64,000 nucleotides of DNA from Chitinophagaceae bacterium (GCA_019638595.1 JAHBTJ010000006.1:62001-126000), one strand, 5' to 3'. Positions 40,693 through 49,753 are shown, counted from the stretch's first letter. Program-made: numbers and translations. The notes: generated by a model not told the origin, from the letters alone.

Positions 40693-43191
40693 TTATTGTA
40701 CCTCTATTTTAAAATCAAAGTATCCCACATTGTTAGAGTAGTCAGCGTCATTAACGGCAATCTCAAGTAAGCCGCCGCTATCCATTTCGAATGTTTTAGG
40801 ACGTCCGGCATTCATCCACGAAGTGTTTTGTATTCTGATCATAAATGCCCCATGCGGTATTCTGCGTTCAATGCTATAATTATCATATCCGTTAGTTCCG
40901 GCAGGCGTTATTCCGTTCAGGGCCCAACCAAGCTTCATTGATCCGGTACAATATACCGCAATCTTATCCCCCTTTGCCAAACGCAATGTAGAAAGAAACT
41001 TATTTGTAACGGTTCCGCCATAAACCTTTTTGCCATCCTTTTCATACATCAGTTCCAGACCATTTATCTCCCGCTGCACCTTAGCGCGGCTTTCGCCGTA
41101 CGAGCCGATCAGACCTTGTAACATTCCCCCCATTAAATCCGGGCCGGTTGAATAGATTGTTCCCGACTCTACATCCCTGTAATATTTAGGACTAAAATCA
41201 GCATGTTTTAAAAAATTTGCCATATCATCATTGTTCCCGCTATTCCCTCCGGCTTTCTTGCTGCTGCCCTGAGCCTGAGAAAACCAAAATCTCGAGGCAA
41301 TTTCATTCTTAGCAACGCCAATTCCTTCATCGTAAAATTTAGACAAAACATTCATGGCCGATCCGTGTTTTTCTATTGCCGCATTTCTAAACCAGAAGAA
41401 AGCACTTTTTTCATCTTTGGCTATAAGCTCCCCTCCCTCGCTATATACCAATCCTAAGTGAAACATACCGTCAGGATTTTTTAAGTCGGCCGCCTTTTTA
41501 AACCAGTCCACCGCCACCTTTTCATTTTTTTTTATTCCCTGATTACCTAAATAAAATAGTTTGCCCAGGAAAACCATCGCATCTGAATTTTTCCGGGTCG
41601 CCGCCTGATTCGCAAATGATACTGATTTCTTTACATCCGGCTCTATATTTTCAGCATTGTTATATAGTAAAGCCATTGCCATCATTGCCCGGTCATCCCC
41701 CTTGCTTATACCACGATTATACCATGCAATGGCAGAATCAATATTCTTCTTAACATGGATGCCGTTTTCATACAAATCGCCTATTAATACCGCCGCCTGC
41801 GACAACCCAAGTTTGTAAGCCGACAAAGCATAGTCAAAAGCATCTTTATATTCACGGCTTAAAAACGAAATCCTGGATTTGTCGAACACTGCCGGTGGAA
41901 ATCCATTGTCTGCTCCTATGTCCAGCAAAAACTGGCTATTGTCTCTTTCTTTTCTGTACTTATCGAAATAATGGTAAATGCTGTACAGCAAAAACATAGC
42001 TTCAGGATCTCCCTTTCTAGCTTCATTTTTCAGGGTTTCCACTCGTTCCTTTTCATCTGACAAAGCATTATCACACTTTAATAAAAAACTCCAGACTTTC
42101 GCTTTTATATCGCCACTGTTAGCAAGACGTTTAATGTTTGACTTGTTGAGTTCCGCGGTGCCGGTACCAGCCCCATAGAAAAATGTAACTGCCTTCATTC
42201 GTTCATTTGGAATGGGAACCGGATATTTTTCTACTTTTTTCTCAAAAAATCCCTCTGCTGCTATACTTATTTTTGAAGAAGCAAGAAGAAAAGTATCCCT
42301 TCGCGTGCCATAAAACTCATAAATCAACACCTCTAAATCTATATGGTTAAGGTCAAAAAAGCCGGTTGAAACAGGATAACTGATTTTTGAAGCAGTTAAA
42401 GGTATCAGCAGATTATTTGTTTTTCTGTTCGTTCTATTATCCAGAAAAACCTTCTCTGCACTGTGCGCAGTAAGTATACCCATACGTTCTCTTTGTGAAA
42501 CCTGAGTTGCATTTGTAGTGCTTTGAGAAAATCCGAAGGAAATGCTGCCTGAATCGTTATATCTAAGCACACTGCTTTTATTAGCACCGCTCTCATATTT
42601 AAGATTTTCCAGTTTTACAAAATCAGGTTGAACAGTTGATTGAAACTCTGCAGGAACTTCAACTGAAGAGCGGCTAAGTTCCACTCGCATTTCATAGTTG
42701 CCGATCACTATTACCGGGCTTCTAAGTATATAGTTGTTCTCAGACTCAAGATAGTCAAAGTGGTACATGTCTAATGTCCATGGATGTTTCTTTTCATTCT
42801 CAATAATGCTGATCTCTTTTACTTTAAACCTTCCTGTAGCATCCATGTAGCCATATGCCTGTTTCTTTACTGTTTGAAGTTTGGCAAATGGAGAAATTGA
42901 ATTTCTGCTTACAACCCATGCACCTTTAGCCGATTGTTCCAGCAATACAGAATACCTGCCGTTGCCTAACGGGCTTATATACATCACTACTTCTAATGCG
43001 TTGTTAGGGTGATGTGATTTACCTTTCCATGTACCTGTAATATCTTTTGCGGAGCAAAAAATGTGAAACAAAAAGAAGATACCTGTAATGAATAATATCA
43101 TCCTGAAGCGTTGCAGGGCATTCCATTTGTACCTGCCTGATCGCTGGAATACAGGCACGTCAACAGTATTGAAGGTTAAAGGTTGTTTCAT
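40693..43191 (-). CDS. Secreted Sel1-repeat protein
   Basis: An 832-residue protein. The ATG at 43191 gives a long polar N-terminus before the hydrophobic leader; an ATG at 43101 (MILFITGIFFLFHIFC) gives a normal signal peptide and may be the true start. The mature N-terminus (ITGTWKGKSHHPNNALEVVMYI) looks like a lipocalin-like or immunoglobulin-like strand set. Five or so Sel1 units lie at about 470-650 (e.g. AVLIGDLYENGIHVKKNIDS, HLGLVYSEGG). The last 130 residues form a beta domain ending YFDFKIEVQ. Sel1 repeats mediate protein contacts. A PAS-HTH gene lies 174 bp upstream on the same strand. Confidence 0.75.
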   Translation of the reverse strand: MKQPLTFNTVDVPVFQRSGRYKWNALQRFRMILFITGIFFLFHIFCSAKDITGTWKGKSHHPNNALEVVMYISPLGNGRYSVLLEQSAKGAWVVSRNSISPFAKLQTVKKQAYGYMDATGRFKVKEISIIENEKKHPWTLDMYHFDYLESENNYILRSPVIVIGNYEMRVELSRSSVEVPAEFQSTVQPDFVKLENLKYESGANKSSVLRYNDSGSISFGFSQSTTNATQVSQRERMGILTAHSAEKVFLDNRTNRKTNNLLIPLTASKISYPVSTGFFDLNHIDLEVLIYEFYGTRRDTFLLASSKISIAAEGFFEKKVEKYPVPIPNERMKAVTFFYGAGTGTAELNKSNIKRLANSGDIKAKVWSFLLKCDNALSDEKERVETLKNEARKGDPEAMFLLYSIYHYFDKYRKERDNSQFLLDIGADNGFPPAVFDKSRISFLSREYKDAFDYALSAYKLGLSQAAVLIGDLYENGIHVKKNIDSAIAWYNRGISKGDDRAMMAMALLYNNAENIEPDVKKSVSFANQAATRKNSDAMVFLGKLFYLGNQGIKKNEKVAVDWFKKAADLKNPDGMFHLGLVYSEGGELIAKDEKSAFFWFRNAAIEKHGSAMNVLSKFYDEGIGVAKNEIASRFWFSQAQGSSKKAGGNSGNNDDMANFLKHADFSPKYYRDVESGTIYSTGPDLMGGMLQGLIGSYGESRAKVQREINGLELMYEKDGKKVYGGTVTNKFLSTLRLAKGDKIAVYCTGSMKLGWALNGITPAGTNGYDNYSIERRIPHGAFMIRIQNTSWMNAGRPKTFEMDSGGLLEIAVNDADYSNNVGYFDFKIEVQ

Positions 43192-43269
43192 CGTAACGTT
43201 TAAGAGTTATCGGTTCTTCGTAATTTTATTCTCCTGCTTTGCCTTTGAACAAAGGGAATATTTAGCTGT

Positions 43270-43365
43270 GTCTCAATACTTTCTTTTCAGACATTGCTCT
43301 TTAACGAATGTAACATCTCTTTACTTTTCAGTCAGTCACTATGGTAGGTACATTCCAAAATGTTT
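43270..43365 (-). promoter_or_regulatory. Conserved upstream region, copy B (next to intact regulator gene)
   Basis: This stretch between the regulator stop codon and the Sel1 gene is homologous to copies A and C. Blocks: AATGTAACATC, CTTTACTTTT, GTCACTATGGTAGGTACATT. Probably carries the promoter of the Sel1 gene or a binding site for the regulator. Confidence 0.6.
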
Positions 43366-44187
43366 TTATATTAGTCCTGCATGCTTAAAATACAATGCCG
43401 CTTCCTTTGCCGTACTAAAGCTTTTCCGGGAAAATGCTTCCGCTTTTTTTAAGATCCGTTTGTTGAATGTGTCTACTGTTGATTTTTTGATATTAAAAGC
43501 TTCTCCTATCGTTTCGCTGGTACTTTCTTTTTGCCGGGCATATGTTTGTAATATTCTTAATTCCTGGAAGGAAAAATTTGTATGCTCTGAAAATTTTTTC
43601 CGGATAAGCGTCAATAGTTTTTCACCTGTATGCATATCATGTCCGTTACCGGGATATATACGCGTGTGATAGCTTTCGTTGCTGAATTCTTTTATGACAT
43701 GAAAATAACAGAGGTATTCCATCATCCTGTTCCCCTCGGTTAACTGGAAGGGCGCACATTCCCGTTTACAATAAATGTATTTGCCTGTTGCATGTTTTAA
43801 CGCGATAATGCTGGCACAAACAGGCTGCATAAACTGTAGCCTGAGTTCATTATGCATGAGCAGCTCCAGTAAAGCCATGCTATAATAACCCTGCATGGCA
43901 GCATGCGTAGGGTGGATGATCTTCAGGTAGTCCCTGAGCGAAAAATCCGCATCAGCGTATCCCAGCCAACGGGCAACACCATTGCAATGCACAATCCTGT
44001 TCTCTGCCAGGCTTATAGTGAAATATATATGTTCCCGGTGTATCTCTTTATCCAGATGCTGCAATATGGCTTGCTGCTCAAAAGCGGAAACAGACGGTTT
44101 ATGGTGATCTTCGGACAGGTAGGCGGCTAACAGTTCCTCATGCATAATAGCAATATCGGGCGATATGTATTTCGAGATCTGAAGCAT
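43366..44187 (-). CDS. PAS-type and LuxR-like HTH transcriptional regulator
   Basis: A 273-residue cytosolic protein. Residues of about 40-190 have a PAS-like pattern (YFTISLAENRIVHCNGVARW, WLGYADADFSLRDYLKIIHP). The C-terminal ~65 residues are a LuxR/GerE-type helix-turn-helix (FSFQELRILQTYARQ, then GEAFNIKKSTVDTFNKRI). No receiver domain. It probably regulates adjacent genes: relics of paralogous regulator genes occur in the same relative position upstream of two other genes nearby. Ligand or signal unknown. Confidence 0.75.
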   Translation of the reverse strand: MLQISKYISPDIAIMHEELLAAYLSEDHHKPSVSAFEQQAILQHLDKEIHREHIYFTISLAENRIVHCNGVARWLGYADADFSLRDYLKIIHPTHAAMQGYYSMALLELLMHNELRLQFMQPVCASIIALKHATGKYIYCKRECAPFQLTEGNRMMEYLCYFHVIKEFSNESYHTRIYPGNGHDMHTGEKLLTLIRKKFSEHTNFSFQELRILQTYARQKESTSETIGEAFNIKKSTVDTFNKRILKKAEAFSRKSFSTAKEAALYFKHAGLI

Positions 44188-44270
44188 TGCGACGATATTG
44201 CTATTTATGCTTAATAGCCATTACCTGCCTGTTATCATCATTCTTTCTGAAAAAAATTATTAGTAAAGCA

Positions 44271-44303
44271 GGGGTTCCGAACCTTTAAAAGGTTCGGAAC
44301 CCC
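44271..44303. repeat. Perfect 33-bp palindrome (GAACC-type REP)
   Basis: Left arm GGGGTTCCGAACCTTT and its exact complement meet around one central A. The same core occurs at 45244-45274. Located downstream of the lipoprotein gene, upstream of the regulator gene; could act as a terminator-like hairpin. Confidence 0.7.
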
Positions 44304-44377
44304 TCAGAATCATGATCATTGCCCTGCAATAACGATGTTGTTTTTTTGTTGAAAGCTGGTTGAAAATAAAATGGTGT

Positions 44378-44854
44378 CTATTGTCGTGTAAAGGTCCATG
44401 TGACAGTATAAGTCACGCGTTCTACTAACGATACCTGAAGCTTTAAAGTGTGCTCATCCAATTGCGATATTGTATACCCCTCCTCATTCCAGTCATCTGC
44501 CCAATCATCCCCCTCAAACATAAGTATTTTCCCATCATTCGTTAGCGTCCACTGCCCGGGTTCGATCGGATAATCATCATCGCATGGCAAGGAACCATAA
44601 TCGCCTTTCACGGTACCATCGGACATAAAAATTGTAAGATTATCTTGTTCACAAGATTCCAATAAAGTAAAGATATCGGTATCAAGGGTGCCGTCGCCAT
44701 CCCAGTCAACAGGCGGTGAAATTGTCCTGGCGGTCAATTTCCATGTTCCCACCAGCAATGCCTTCCGGTCGTTTCCCGGCTTGGGATCATTATCTTTTTT
44801 GCAGGCAGTAGCAATCATTGAAAATAAAATCAGGCAGGAGATTATCTTTCTCAT
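44378..44854 (-). CDS. Small lipocalin-like lipoprotein
   Basis: A 158-residue lipoprotein; I use the ATG at 44854 (MRKIISCLILFSMIATAC, lipobox Cys18). The frame is open 15 codons further up. After a polar spacer comes LLVGTWKLTARTISP, the start of the lipocalin-like pattern common in Bacteroidota lipoproteins, then a DWDGDGTLDTD segment that could bind calcium, and strands up to TVTWTFTRQ. Ligand unknown. Confidence 0.7.
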   Translation of the reverse strand: MRKIISCLILFSMIATACKKDNDPKPGNDRKALLVGTWKLTARTISPPVDWDGDGTLDTDIFTLLESCEQDNLTIFMSDGTVKGDYGSLPCDDDYPIEPGQWTLTNDGKILMFEGDDWADDWNEEGYTISQLDEHTLKLQVSLVERVTYTVTWTFTRQ

Positions 44855-44929
44855 ATGTTTTTTTAAAGATGATTCAATATACATTTTCAACATTAGCATA
44901 AAGATCAGCAGGCATGTTGTTGCACTGTA

Positions 44930-45021
44930 TCAATATGCTTATGTTGCTCAGTATCAGCGGCAAATGTAGTATCCCTTTACTTTTAATGCTGTCACTATGA
45001 TAGGTATATTTATTATTGCTT
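44930..45021 (-). promoter_or_regulatory. Conserved upstream region, copy C
   Basis: Closest to copy B: CCTTTACTTTT, GTCACTATGATAGGTATATT, then TTTTATATTAGTCCTGCATGCTT, which continues into a relic of a regulator gene. Lies 76-170 bp upstream of the lipoprotein start. Confidence 0.6.
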
Positions 45022-45081
45022 TTATATTAGTCCTGCATGCTTGCAATACAACGCTAATCCATTTTTATTAATCGGGAGCAT
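45022..45081 (-). pseudogene. Relic of a PAS-HTH regulator 3' end
   Basis: On the minus strand the frame reads NGLALYCKHAGLI and a stop; the intact regulator at 43366-44187 ends EAALYFKHAGLI and a stop. The stop codon and following sequence are conserved too. Upstream codons show no further match, so only the tail remains. Confidence 0.65.
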
Positions 45082-45182
45082 TCAGTTTTAAAACCCGGTA
45101 CTTAAGTAAAGTATGCAATTACTCAACCACCCGCACGTTTGCGAGCCCGCCTGCATTAAAATCTGAGTTAAAGCAAAAATTT

Positions 45183-45284
45183 GGCGGGAGAAGCAATCCT
45201 CGTGCATATTCATCTTTCAAACAGAGGAGACTGCTTGCCTGTAGGGTTTCGAACCTTCCAAAGGTTCGGAACCCTTCTCCCGCC
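45183..45284. repeat. Nested inverted-repeat element containing a GAACC palindrome
   Basis: GGCGGGAGAAG (45183-45193) and its exact complement (45274-45284) enclose the palindrome GGGTTTCGAACCTT...AAGGTTCGGAACCC (45244-45274, one mismatch). No protein; MITE- or REP-like. Confidence 0.55.
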
Positions 45285-45477
45285 GCAAACTGCCTTTAAT
45301 TCCCCGGCGGTCTCGCAGGAGACGGCAAAAGTGTTTTGGTTTTACGACCAACACTAAAGCAAAGTATACATTTAAAAAGCTGCAATAAGGAGGCTGTTGT
45401 TGCAGTAAGCTGCTTACATTATACATTTGCAATAAAAGAATGAGAAATAATGGCACATGGCAGCTACGCCGTAAAAA

Positions 45478-45579
45478 TTATTGTATCAGCGTAAAATCTG
45501 CCCAATAGTACGGCGCGTATTTTTTACGCATGGTTTGTTGTGTATGTAAAAATGTCTCTCGAATGGTTTTGCCGTTCAG
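45478..45579 (-). pseudogene. Relic of a second CHAT-protease gene (last 33 codons)
   Basis: The minus-strand frame reads LNGKTIRETFLHTQQ, continues TMRKKYAPYYWADFTLIQ and stops. The intact protease at 46724 ends LNGKTIREAFLHTQQ, IMRKQYAPYYWAGFTLVQ and stops. 28 of 33 residues agree. A stop codon follows two codons upstream of the match. It lies on the far side of the nuclease gene. Confidence 0.85.
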
Positions 45580-45642
45580 GGCTTACCGCGTCATGCAGAG
45601 GGAAGGCGTCACTCATGGTGAGAGGGGGTGAGTATTTACTAA

Positions 45643-45676
45643 AAAACGGCTGTTACCTGATGATAACAGCCGTTTT
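45643..45676 (-). terminator. Strong intrinsic terminator after the nuclease gene
   Basis: AAAACGGCTGTTA pairs perfectly over 13 bp with TAACAGCCGTTTT across an 8-nt loop. Read on the minus strand it ends in a T6 run, 21 bp past the nuclease stop codon. Confidence 0.8.
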
Positions 45677-45696
45677 CTTATACGGTTCACAAGGTC

Positions 45697-46653
45697 TTAT
45701 GCCTTCTTTTTTCCTTTCACCTTTTTTACAAAGGCTTCGGTAACACCGGCAAATCCGGCAATTTCTGCAACGGTAAATTTACCGGCGTCGAGGAGGTTTT
45801 GCACTACCTGGAGTTTACCTTTTTCAATGCCCTTCTCAATACCTATTTCAATACCTTCCTCCCGCTCTATTTTCTTTATGGTTTCTATGATACCCATGGC
45901 GATGGTCCCTCCTGTTAATTGATTGATCTGTGTATCAAATTTACGGTTTATTTCTTCATTTCCAATGTAGATAAAATTTTTCAAAAAGAACAACAGCTTT
46001 TCTATCTTCTCATGGCTGAATTTTTTGCTTTGTATCAACGCCCTTGCTACGGTAAGCCGGTGGTTAGCCAGTTCTTTTTCAGGCACTTTGCCCTGTAACA
46101 ACGCTTTTTGTGCCGCCAGCACAATCAAGGCAAAAGGATTATCCATCGCCAGCAGTTCCTTTTCAGAGTGGTCAAATATATGATAGGCATTATAGCGGTA
46201 GGTAATTTCAGTTCCCATAAATGTTTTATGGAACGTATCGGGGTGCTGCTGGCGCTTATTGCCTGTGAATATTGCCAGGGCGGTTACATCTACGGCATAG
46301 CGGTCGTATATCCTGTACCAGTACTGGAACATGCGTTTGGGAAAATACTTTATGCTGCCACCCTGTATCTCAATATGCACCAGTATCCACTCTTCTCTGC
46401 CGTTTTTGAGGAATGTTTTTACCAGCATATCTACAAACCTGCTGCCGCCCTGTTTTGTAAGTTCAGGAAACAATTCGATCAGTTCCTTATCAAGAAACAC
46501 AAAGCCTTTACGGAAATCGAATACTTTGGTAGCATTGGTAAAACAAAAACGAAGCAGGTGGGGAAAGAGTTCTTCAAAAGCCGCCTTTAAAAGAGAATCG
46601 TCTTTTTTGCGGGGTGTGGTATTATCATGGTCACGCATAGCCTTTTTGTTCAT
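45697..46653 (-). CDS. Rpn/YhgA-like PD-(D/E)XK nuclease (putative recombination-promoting)
   Basis: A 318-residue cytosolic protein. The nuclease core reads GGSRFVDMLVKTFL (Asp75) and WILVHIEIQGG (Glu95, Gln97), the D...ExQ pattern of the Rpn/transposase_31-like group. The C-terminus has the Glu/Lys/Gly-rich repeats (GIEIGIEKGIEKGK) and a small helix-turn-helix-like end typical of the group. E. coli Rpn proteins cut DNA and raise recombination. A second ATG at codon 6 is possible. The gene sits 70 bp after a CHAT gene and is followed by a relic of another CHAT 3' end. Confidence 0.8.
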   Translation of the reverse strand: MNKKAMRDHDNTTPRKKDDSLLKAAFEELFPHLLRFCFTNATKVFDFRKGFVFLDKELIELFPELTKQGGSRFVDMLVKTFLKNGREEWILVHIEIQGGSIKYFPKRMFQYWYRIYDRYAVDVTALAIFTGNKRQQHPDTFHKTFMGTEITYRYNAYHIFDHSEKELLAMDNPFALIVLAAQKALLQGKVPEKELANHRLTVARALIQSKKFSHEKIEKLLFFLKNFIYIGNEEINRKFDTQINQLTGGTIAMGIIETIKKIEREEGIEIGIEKGIEKGKLQVVQNLLDAGKFTVAEIAGFAGVTEAFVKKVKGKKKA

Positions 46654-46723
46654 AGCAGGGTGTTTTACTTTGTATAGCGTTTATAACAGGTTAAATGTAA
46701 GATATTTTCCCGGTAAGGAATAA

Positions 46724-49555
46724 TTATTGCACCAGCGTAAAACCTGCCCAATAGTACGGCGCGTATTGTTTGCGCATGATTTGTTGCGTATGTAAAAATG
46801 CTTCGCGGATGGTTTTACCGTTCAGCCAATAAGTATAAAATGTTTCCATAAATTCGGAGGTTTCTTTATCGGGCACCTGCCAGAGACTGGCCATTACATA
46901 ATCCACCCCAGCCAGCTTAAATGCCCTTTGCAGGCCAAACACGCCTTCGCTTCCTTCTATTCTTCCCAGCCCGGTTTCACAGGCAGACAAAACAGCCAGT
47001 TGTGTATTGGGCAATTGTACGGCACTTATCTCCAACCCCGTCAGTATGCCGTCGTCTTCATTCAACCCGGCTTCGCCTTTCCAGCCTTTATTACCGCCCG
47101 CCATTACCAGCCCGCAACGCAACAGGGGATTGTCTGACGCTTTAAAAACTGCACCGGCATCGTTTTCCTGTACCGTATCAGGCAGTGTAAAACCGTGGGT
47201 GGCAAAATGAATAACTTCGGGAGAATGATCACCTCCCAAATTTCTGAAAACCGCTTCCGTGGCATTATCTGCAGTAAATGCGACGGCTCTTTTTTGTAAA
47301 GTCTCTGTATTTGTTTTTATGGTATTGATCTCTTGTAAAGTATGGGGAAGAAAACTAAAAGAATCCAGGTCAGCGCCACGGCTTTCGCGGTACACCCAGG
47401 CATAAGGATCGGGAGACACCGGAACACCCGCATCAGCAGACTGGCGGCTATAATTGATACCGCCAAACATAGCAATCGAAACAGGGGCGGGCGACCGAGA
47501 TTCCTGCAAGGCTACCTGCCGGGTAGAAGCAAGCTGTATAAGATCGTACCTGTCGCAAAGCAATTCATTGCTTTTGCAAGGTATGGCGGCAAAGGCCACC
47601 CGGTGCAGCATACCGGCAGGTGAAAAATATACCGTTTTAGTTTCGGTAAGATAAGACTCTAATGGCTGCCATACCAATTGGTACAGGGCATTTGTGGCGC
47701 TTTGGTGCCGTGCTGCTGCTTTTCTTCCCCTGCTGTTTAGAACCGCTTTGTAAGGAAATTTTTTTATGGCATCCGTCAGTTGCCTTCTTTCGCACAACAC
47801 TATAAACTGAGGTGCACTATCTTGCGGGCGAAGCAGTAAAGCTGCGTAATAAACAGTGTCGGCTTCCGCCCTGGTAGTAATATATTTACCGTTGAACCTG
47901 ACAAATTCAATAGCTGTTTCGCCGGGTTTCAGGCTTCTTCGAATATCCTGCCAGGTAATAGCCAGGTTTTCCTTCATATCCCGGTAGTCCGCTGACCGGC
48001 GCAATATCTCCTTTTCCTGCCGGTTCAGCACCTCGCCAACAGAGTCCGTATTGATATTTCTTTGGGTTACAGGCGTAAGTAAAAGGTTTGTATAAAAAGA
48101 CTTTTGCTGCAGGTAATTTTGCCAAAGTGTGCTAAGCGTACTATCTCTTGGCTGCGTCATATTTTGATACAGTGTCCTGGTATTTTGTAAACCGATGCTA
48201 CCTGCCAGCAGCCTGCTGTTGTAGGCGGCCCCCGCAATTGCCGGAGTTGTATGACGGAGTAAAAAACGGTAAGGACTACTCTCCGCAACATCTTTGTTCG
48301 CTCTTATATAGGCAAGCAATTCCATCTCAGATAAAAACTCCAGCTTTTCCAGCAGTAGTTTATTTTCTGCAGTCATCGCTTCCTGTAAGTATATCGCTGC
48401 CTTATCAACATCATCGGCATATAACAATTCCGCCATATCATGAAGCACTTTCAGCCGGTCGGAATGTAGTTCCATACCCAGCCCGTTGTAAATAGCCAGG
48501 CATTTTTGAAATAAAGGCTCTGCCAGCTTTTTTCTGCCGGTCAAAGCATACAACCTGGCTAAATTTTTAGTGCTATAAGCATAATAGGTAAATGCTTCCC
48601 CGCCATTTTCACGGATAATTTCCGCTGCTGCTTCCAGGTAGCTTTCCGCTACTTCATATTTTCCCATCTCCATATTTACGATGCCCAGGCGGTTTAAGAT
48701 CGGGATATTATTAGCAGCGTTTTTGCCTATGGCCTGTTCCCGGATGTCCAATGCCTTCCTGAACATCGAATCGGCTTTCTCCAGGTGTCCATTACGCTGG
48801 TATATATCCGCCAGGCTACCTATTCCTTGGGTATATGCGGGATGCTTTTCTGAATATGTCTCCTTTATGCCTTCGAAAAGCCGTACTATCGTTGTATTCA
48901 GCTTTTCATAAAATCCCATTTTTCTATAGAGTATGATTAAATGTGACAGGCCTGATAAGTAAGCACCTCCATCAACAGGTTCCCGGAGCGCTATTTCACA
49001 TACATTCGTGGATAATTCATCTGCCTTTTTCAGGTTGCCGGTTTTCATATGGAAATAGGCATAATTGATCAGGTAACTGGTATAAAATGCTTTATAATAT
49101 CCGCCATCGCCCTGATTATATAAACTATCTATTTTCCCAAAAATATCTGTTATGTTTTGAAAATGTTGCTCAGCCTCTTGAAACCATTGCTCAGCATCCC
49201 GGTATTGCCCTAAATCGGTGTACACTCTTCCAAGACATACAATAAGACATCCATACTCCGCACTATTTTCTCCATATATTTTTTTTGTCTTCTCAATAGC
49301 TTTCCCATAATAAACCCGGGCGCTGTCCAGTTTCATCAACTCAACATAAATCGCGGACAATTTGTTCGTAACAGATATATAGGCGCTGTCGTTTCCGGTA
49401 TTTTTTACCGCTTCGAAGCTTCTTTTTGCGAAAGGCAATGCCAGGGCATATTGGCCTTTGTTGATGTAATATATTGCGGAGTCCATTTCGCCCTGTTCCT
49501 GGGCACGAGCCAGCAGGCAGAAAAGTATTCCCGTAAGTACTAAAAACAATTTCAT
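46724..49555 (-). CDS. Exported TPR-CHAT caspase-like protease
   Basis: A 943-residue protein from ATG 49555, where a signal peptide (MKLFLVLTGILFCLLARAQ) starts; an ATG at 49582 adds nine residues. Residues of about 25-400 contain many TPR units (e.g. GCLIVCLGRVYTDLGQYRDA, LNRLGIVNMEMGKYEVAESY). The CHAT domain (about 650-943) has both catalytic motifs: HFATHG with His787 and SACETG with Cys859, so it should be an active cysteine protease. Such domains act in cell death, and in type III-E CRISPR loci as Csx29. With a signal peptide it would work in the periplasm. An anti-sigma-like and a sigma gene lie upstream. Confidence 0.85.
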   Translation of the reverse strand: MKLFLVLTGILFCLLARAQEQGEMDSAIYYINKGQYALALPFAKRSFEAVKNTGNDSAYISVTNKLSAIYVELMKLDSARVYYGKAIEKTKKIYGENSAEYGCLIVCLGRVYTDLGQYRDAEQWFQEAEQHFQNITDIFGKIDSLYNQGDGGYYKAFYTSYLINYAYFHMKTGNLKKADELSTNVCEIALREPVDGGAYLSGLSHLIILYRKMGFYEKLNTTIVRLFEGIKETYSEKHPAYTQGIGSLADIYQRNGHLEKADSMFRKALDIREQAIGKNAANNIPILNRLGIVNMEMGKYEVAESYLEAAAEIIRENGGEAFTYYAYSTKNLARLYALTGRKKLAEPLFQKCLAIYNGLGMELHSDRLKVLHDMAELLYADDVDKAAIYLQEAMTAENKLLLEKLEFLSEMELLAYIRANKDVAESSPYRFLLRHTTPAIAGAAYNSRLLAGSIGLQNTRTLYQNMTQPRDSTLSTLWQNYLQQKSFYTNLLLTPVTQRNINTDSVGEVLNRQEKEILRRSADYRDMKENLAITWQDIRRSLKPGETAIEFVRFNGKYITTRAEADTVYYAALLLRPQDSAPQFIVLCERRQLTDAIKKFPYKAVLNSRGRKAAARHQSATNALYQLVWQPLESYLTETKTVYFSPAGMLHRVAFAAIPCKSNELLCDRYDLIQLASTRQVALQESRSPAPVSIAMFGGINYSRQSADAGVPVSPDPYAWVYRESRGADLDSFSFLPHTLQEINTIKTNTETLQKRAVAFTADNATEAVFRNLGGDHSPEVIHFATHGFTLPDTVQENDAGAVFKASDNPLLRCGLVMAGGNKGWKGEAGLNEDDGILTGLEISAVQLPNTQLAVLSACETGLGRIEGSEGVFGLQRAFKLAGVDYVMASLWQVPDKETSEFMETFYTYWLNGKTIREAFLHTQQIMRKQYAPYYWAGFTLVQ

Positions 49556-49581
49556 AAACTGCTGTTGATACTGAAAGACCA

Positions 49582-49659
49582 TTTTTCTAAAGCATCCGGT
49601 ATTTTTTCCGCATCCTTTACTAATATAGGATTTTCCTTATTAGCAGCAATATTGTTTTC
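49582..49659 (-). pseudogene. Relic of a second anti-sigma-like gene 3' end, touching the CHAT gene
   Basis: The frame reads NNIAANKENPILVKDAEKI then PDALEK; the intact gene at 50398-51321 ends RNIVNNKQDPALVKNAEKI, LDSIGK, stop. About half the residues are identical. The ancestral TGA stop position now reads TGG, overlapping the ATG at 49582. Upstream the frame is stopped within a few codons. Confidence 0.7.
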
Positions 49660-49753
49660 TTTTTTCTATGATCCTGAAGTAGTAAGAAGTATAACCTTGA
49701 TTGATTATCCCAATAGTTTGCTAAATTTGTTCGTTAAATAAGTTTAGTCTGGT

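Noticed and set aside
43088-43669. 193-codon open frame on the plus strand
   Set aside because: Spans the 5' end of the Sel1 gene, the conserved upstream region and the 3' end of the regulator on the other strand; composition is Phe/Cys-rich as expected for a shadow frame.
45217-45456. 79-codon open frame on the minus strand
   Set aside because: Runs through the palindromic repeat element and looks like repeat-derived sequence.
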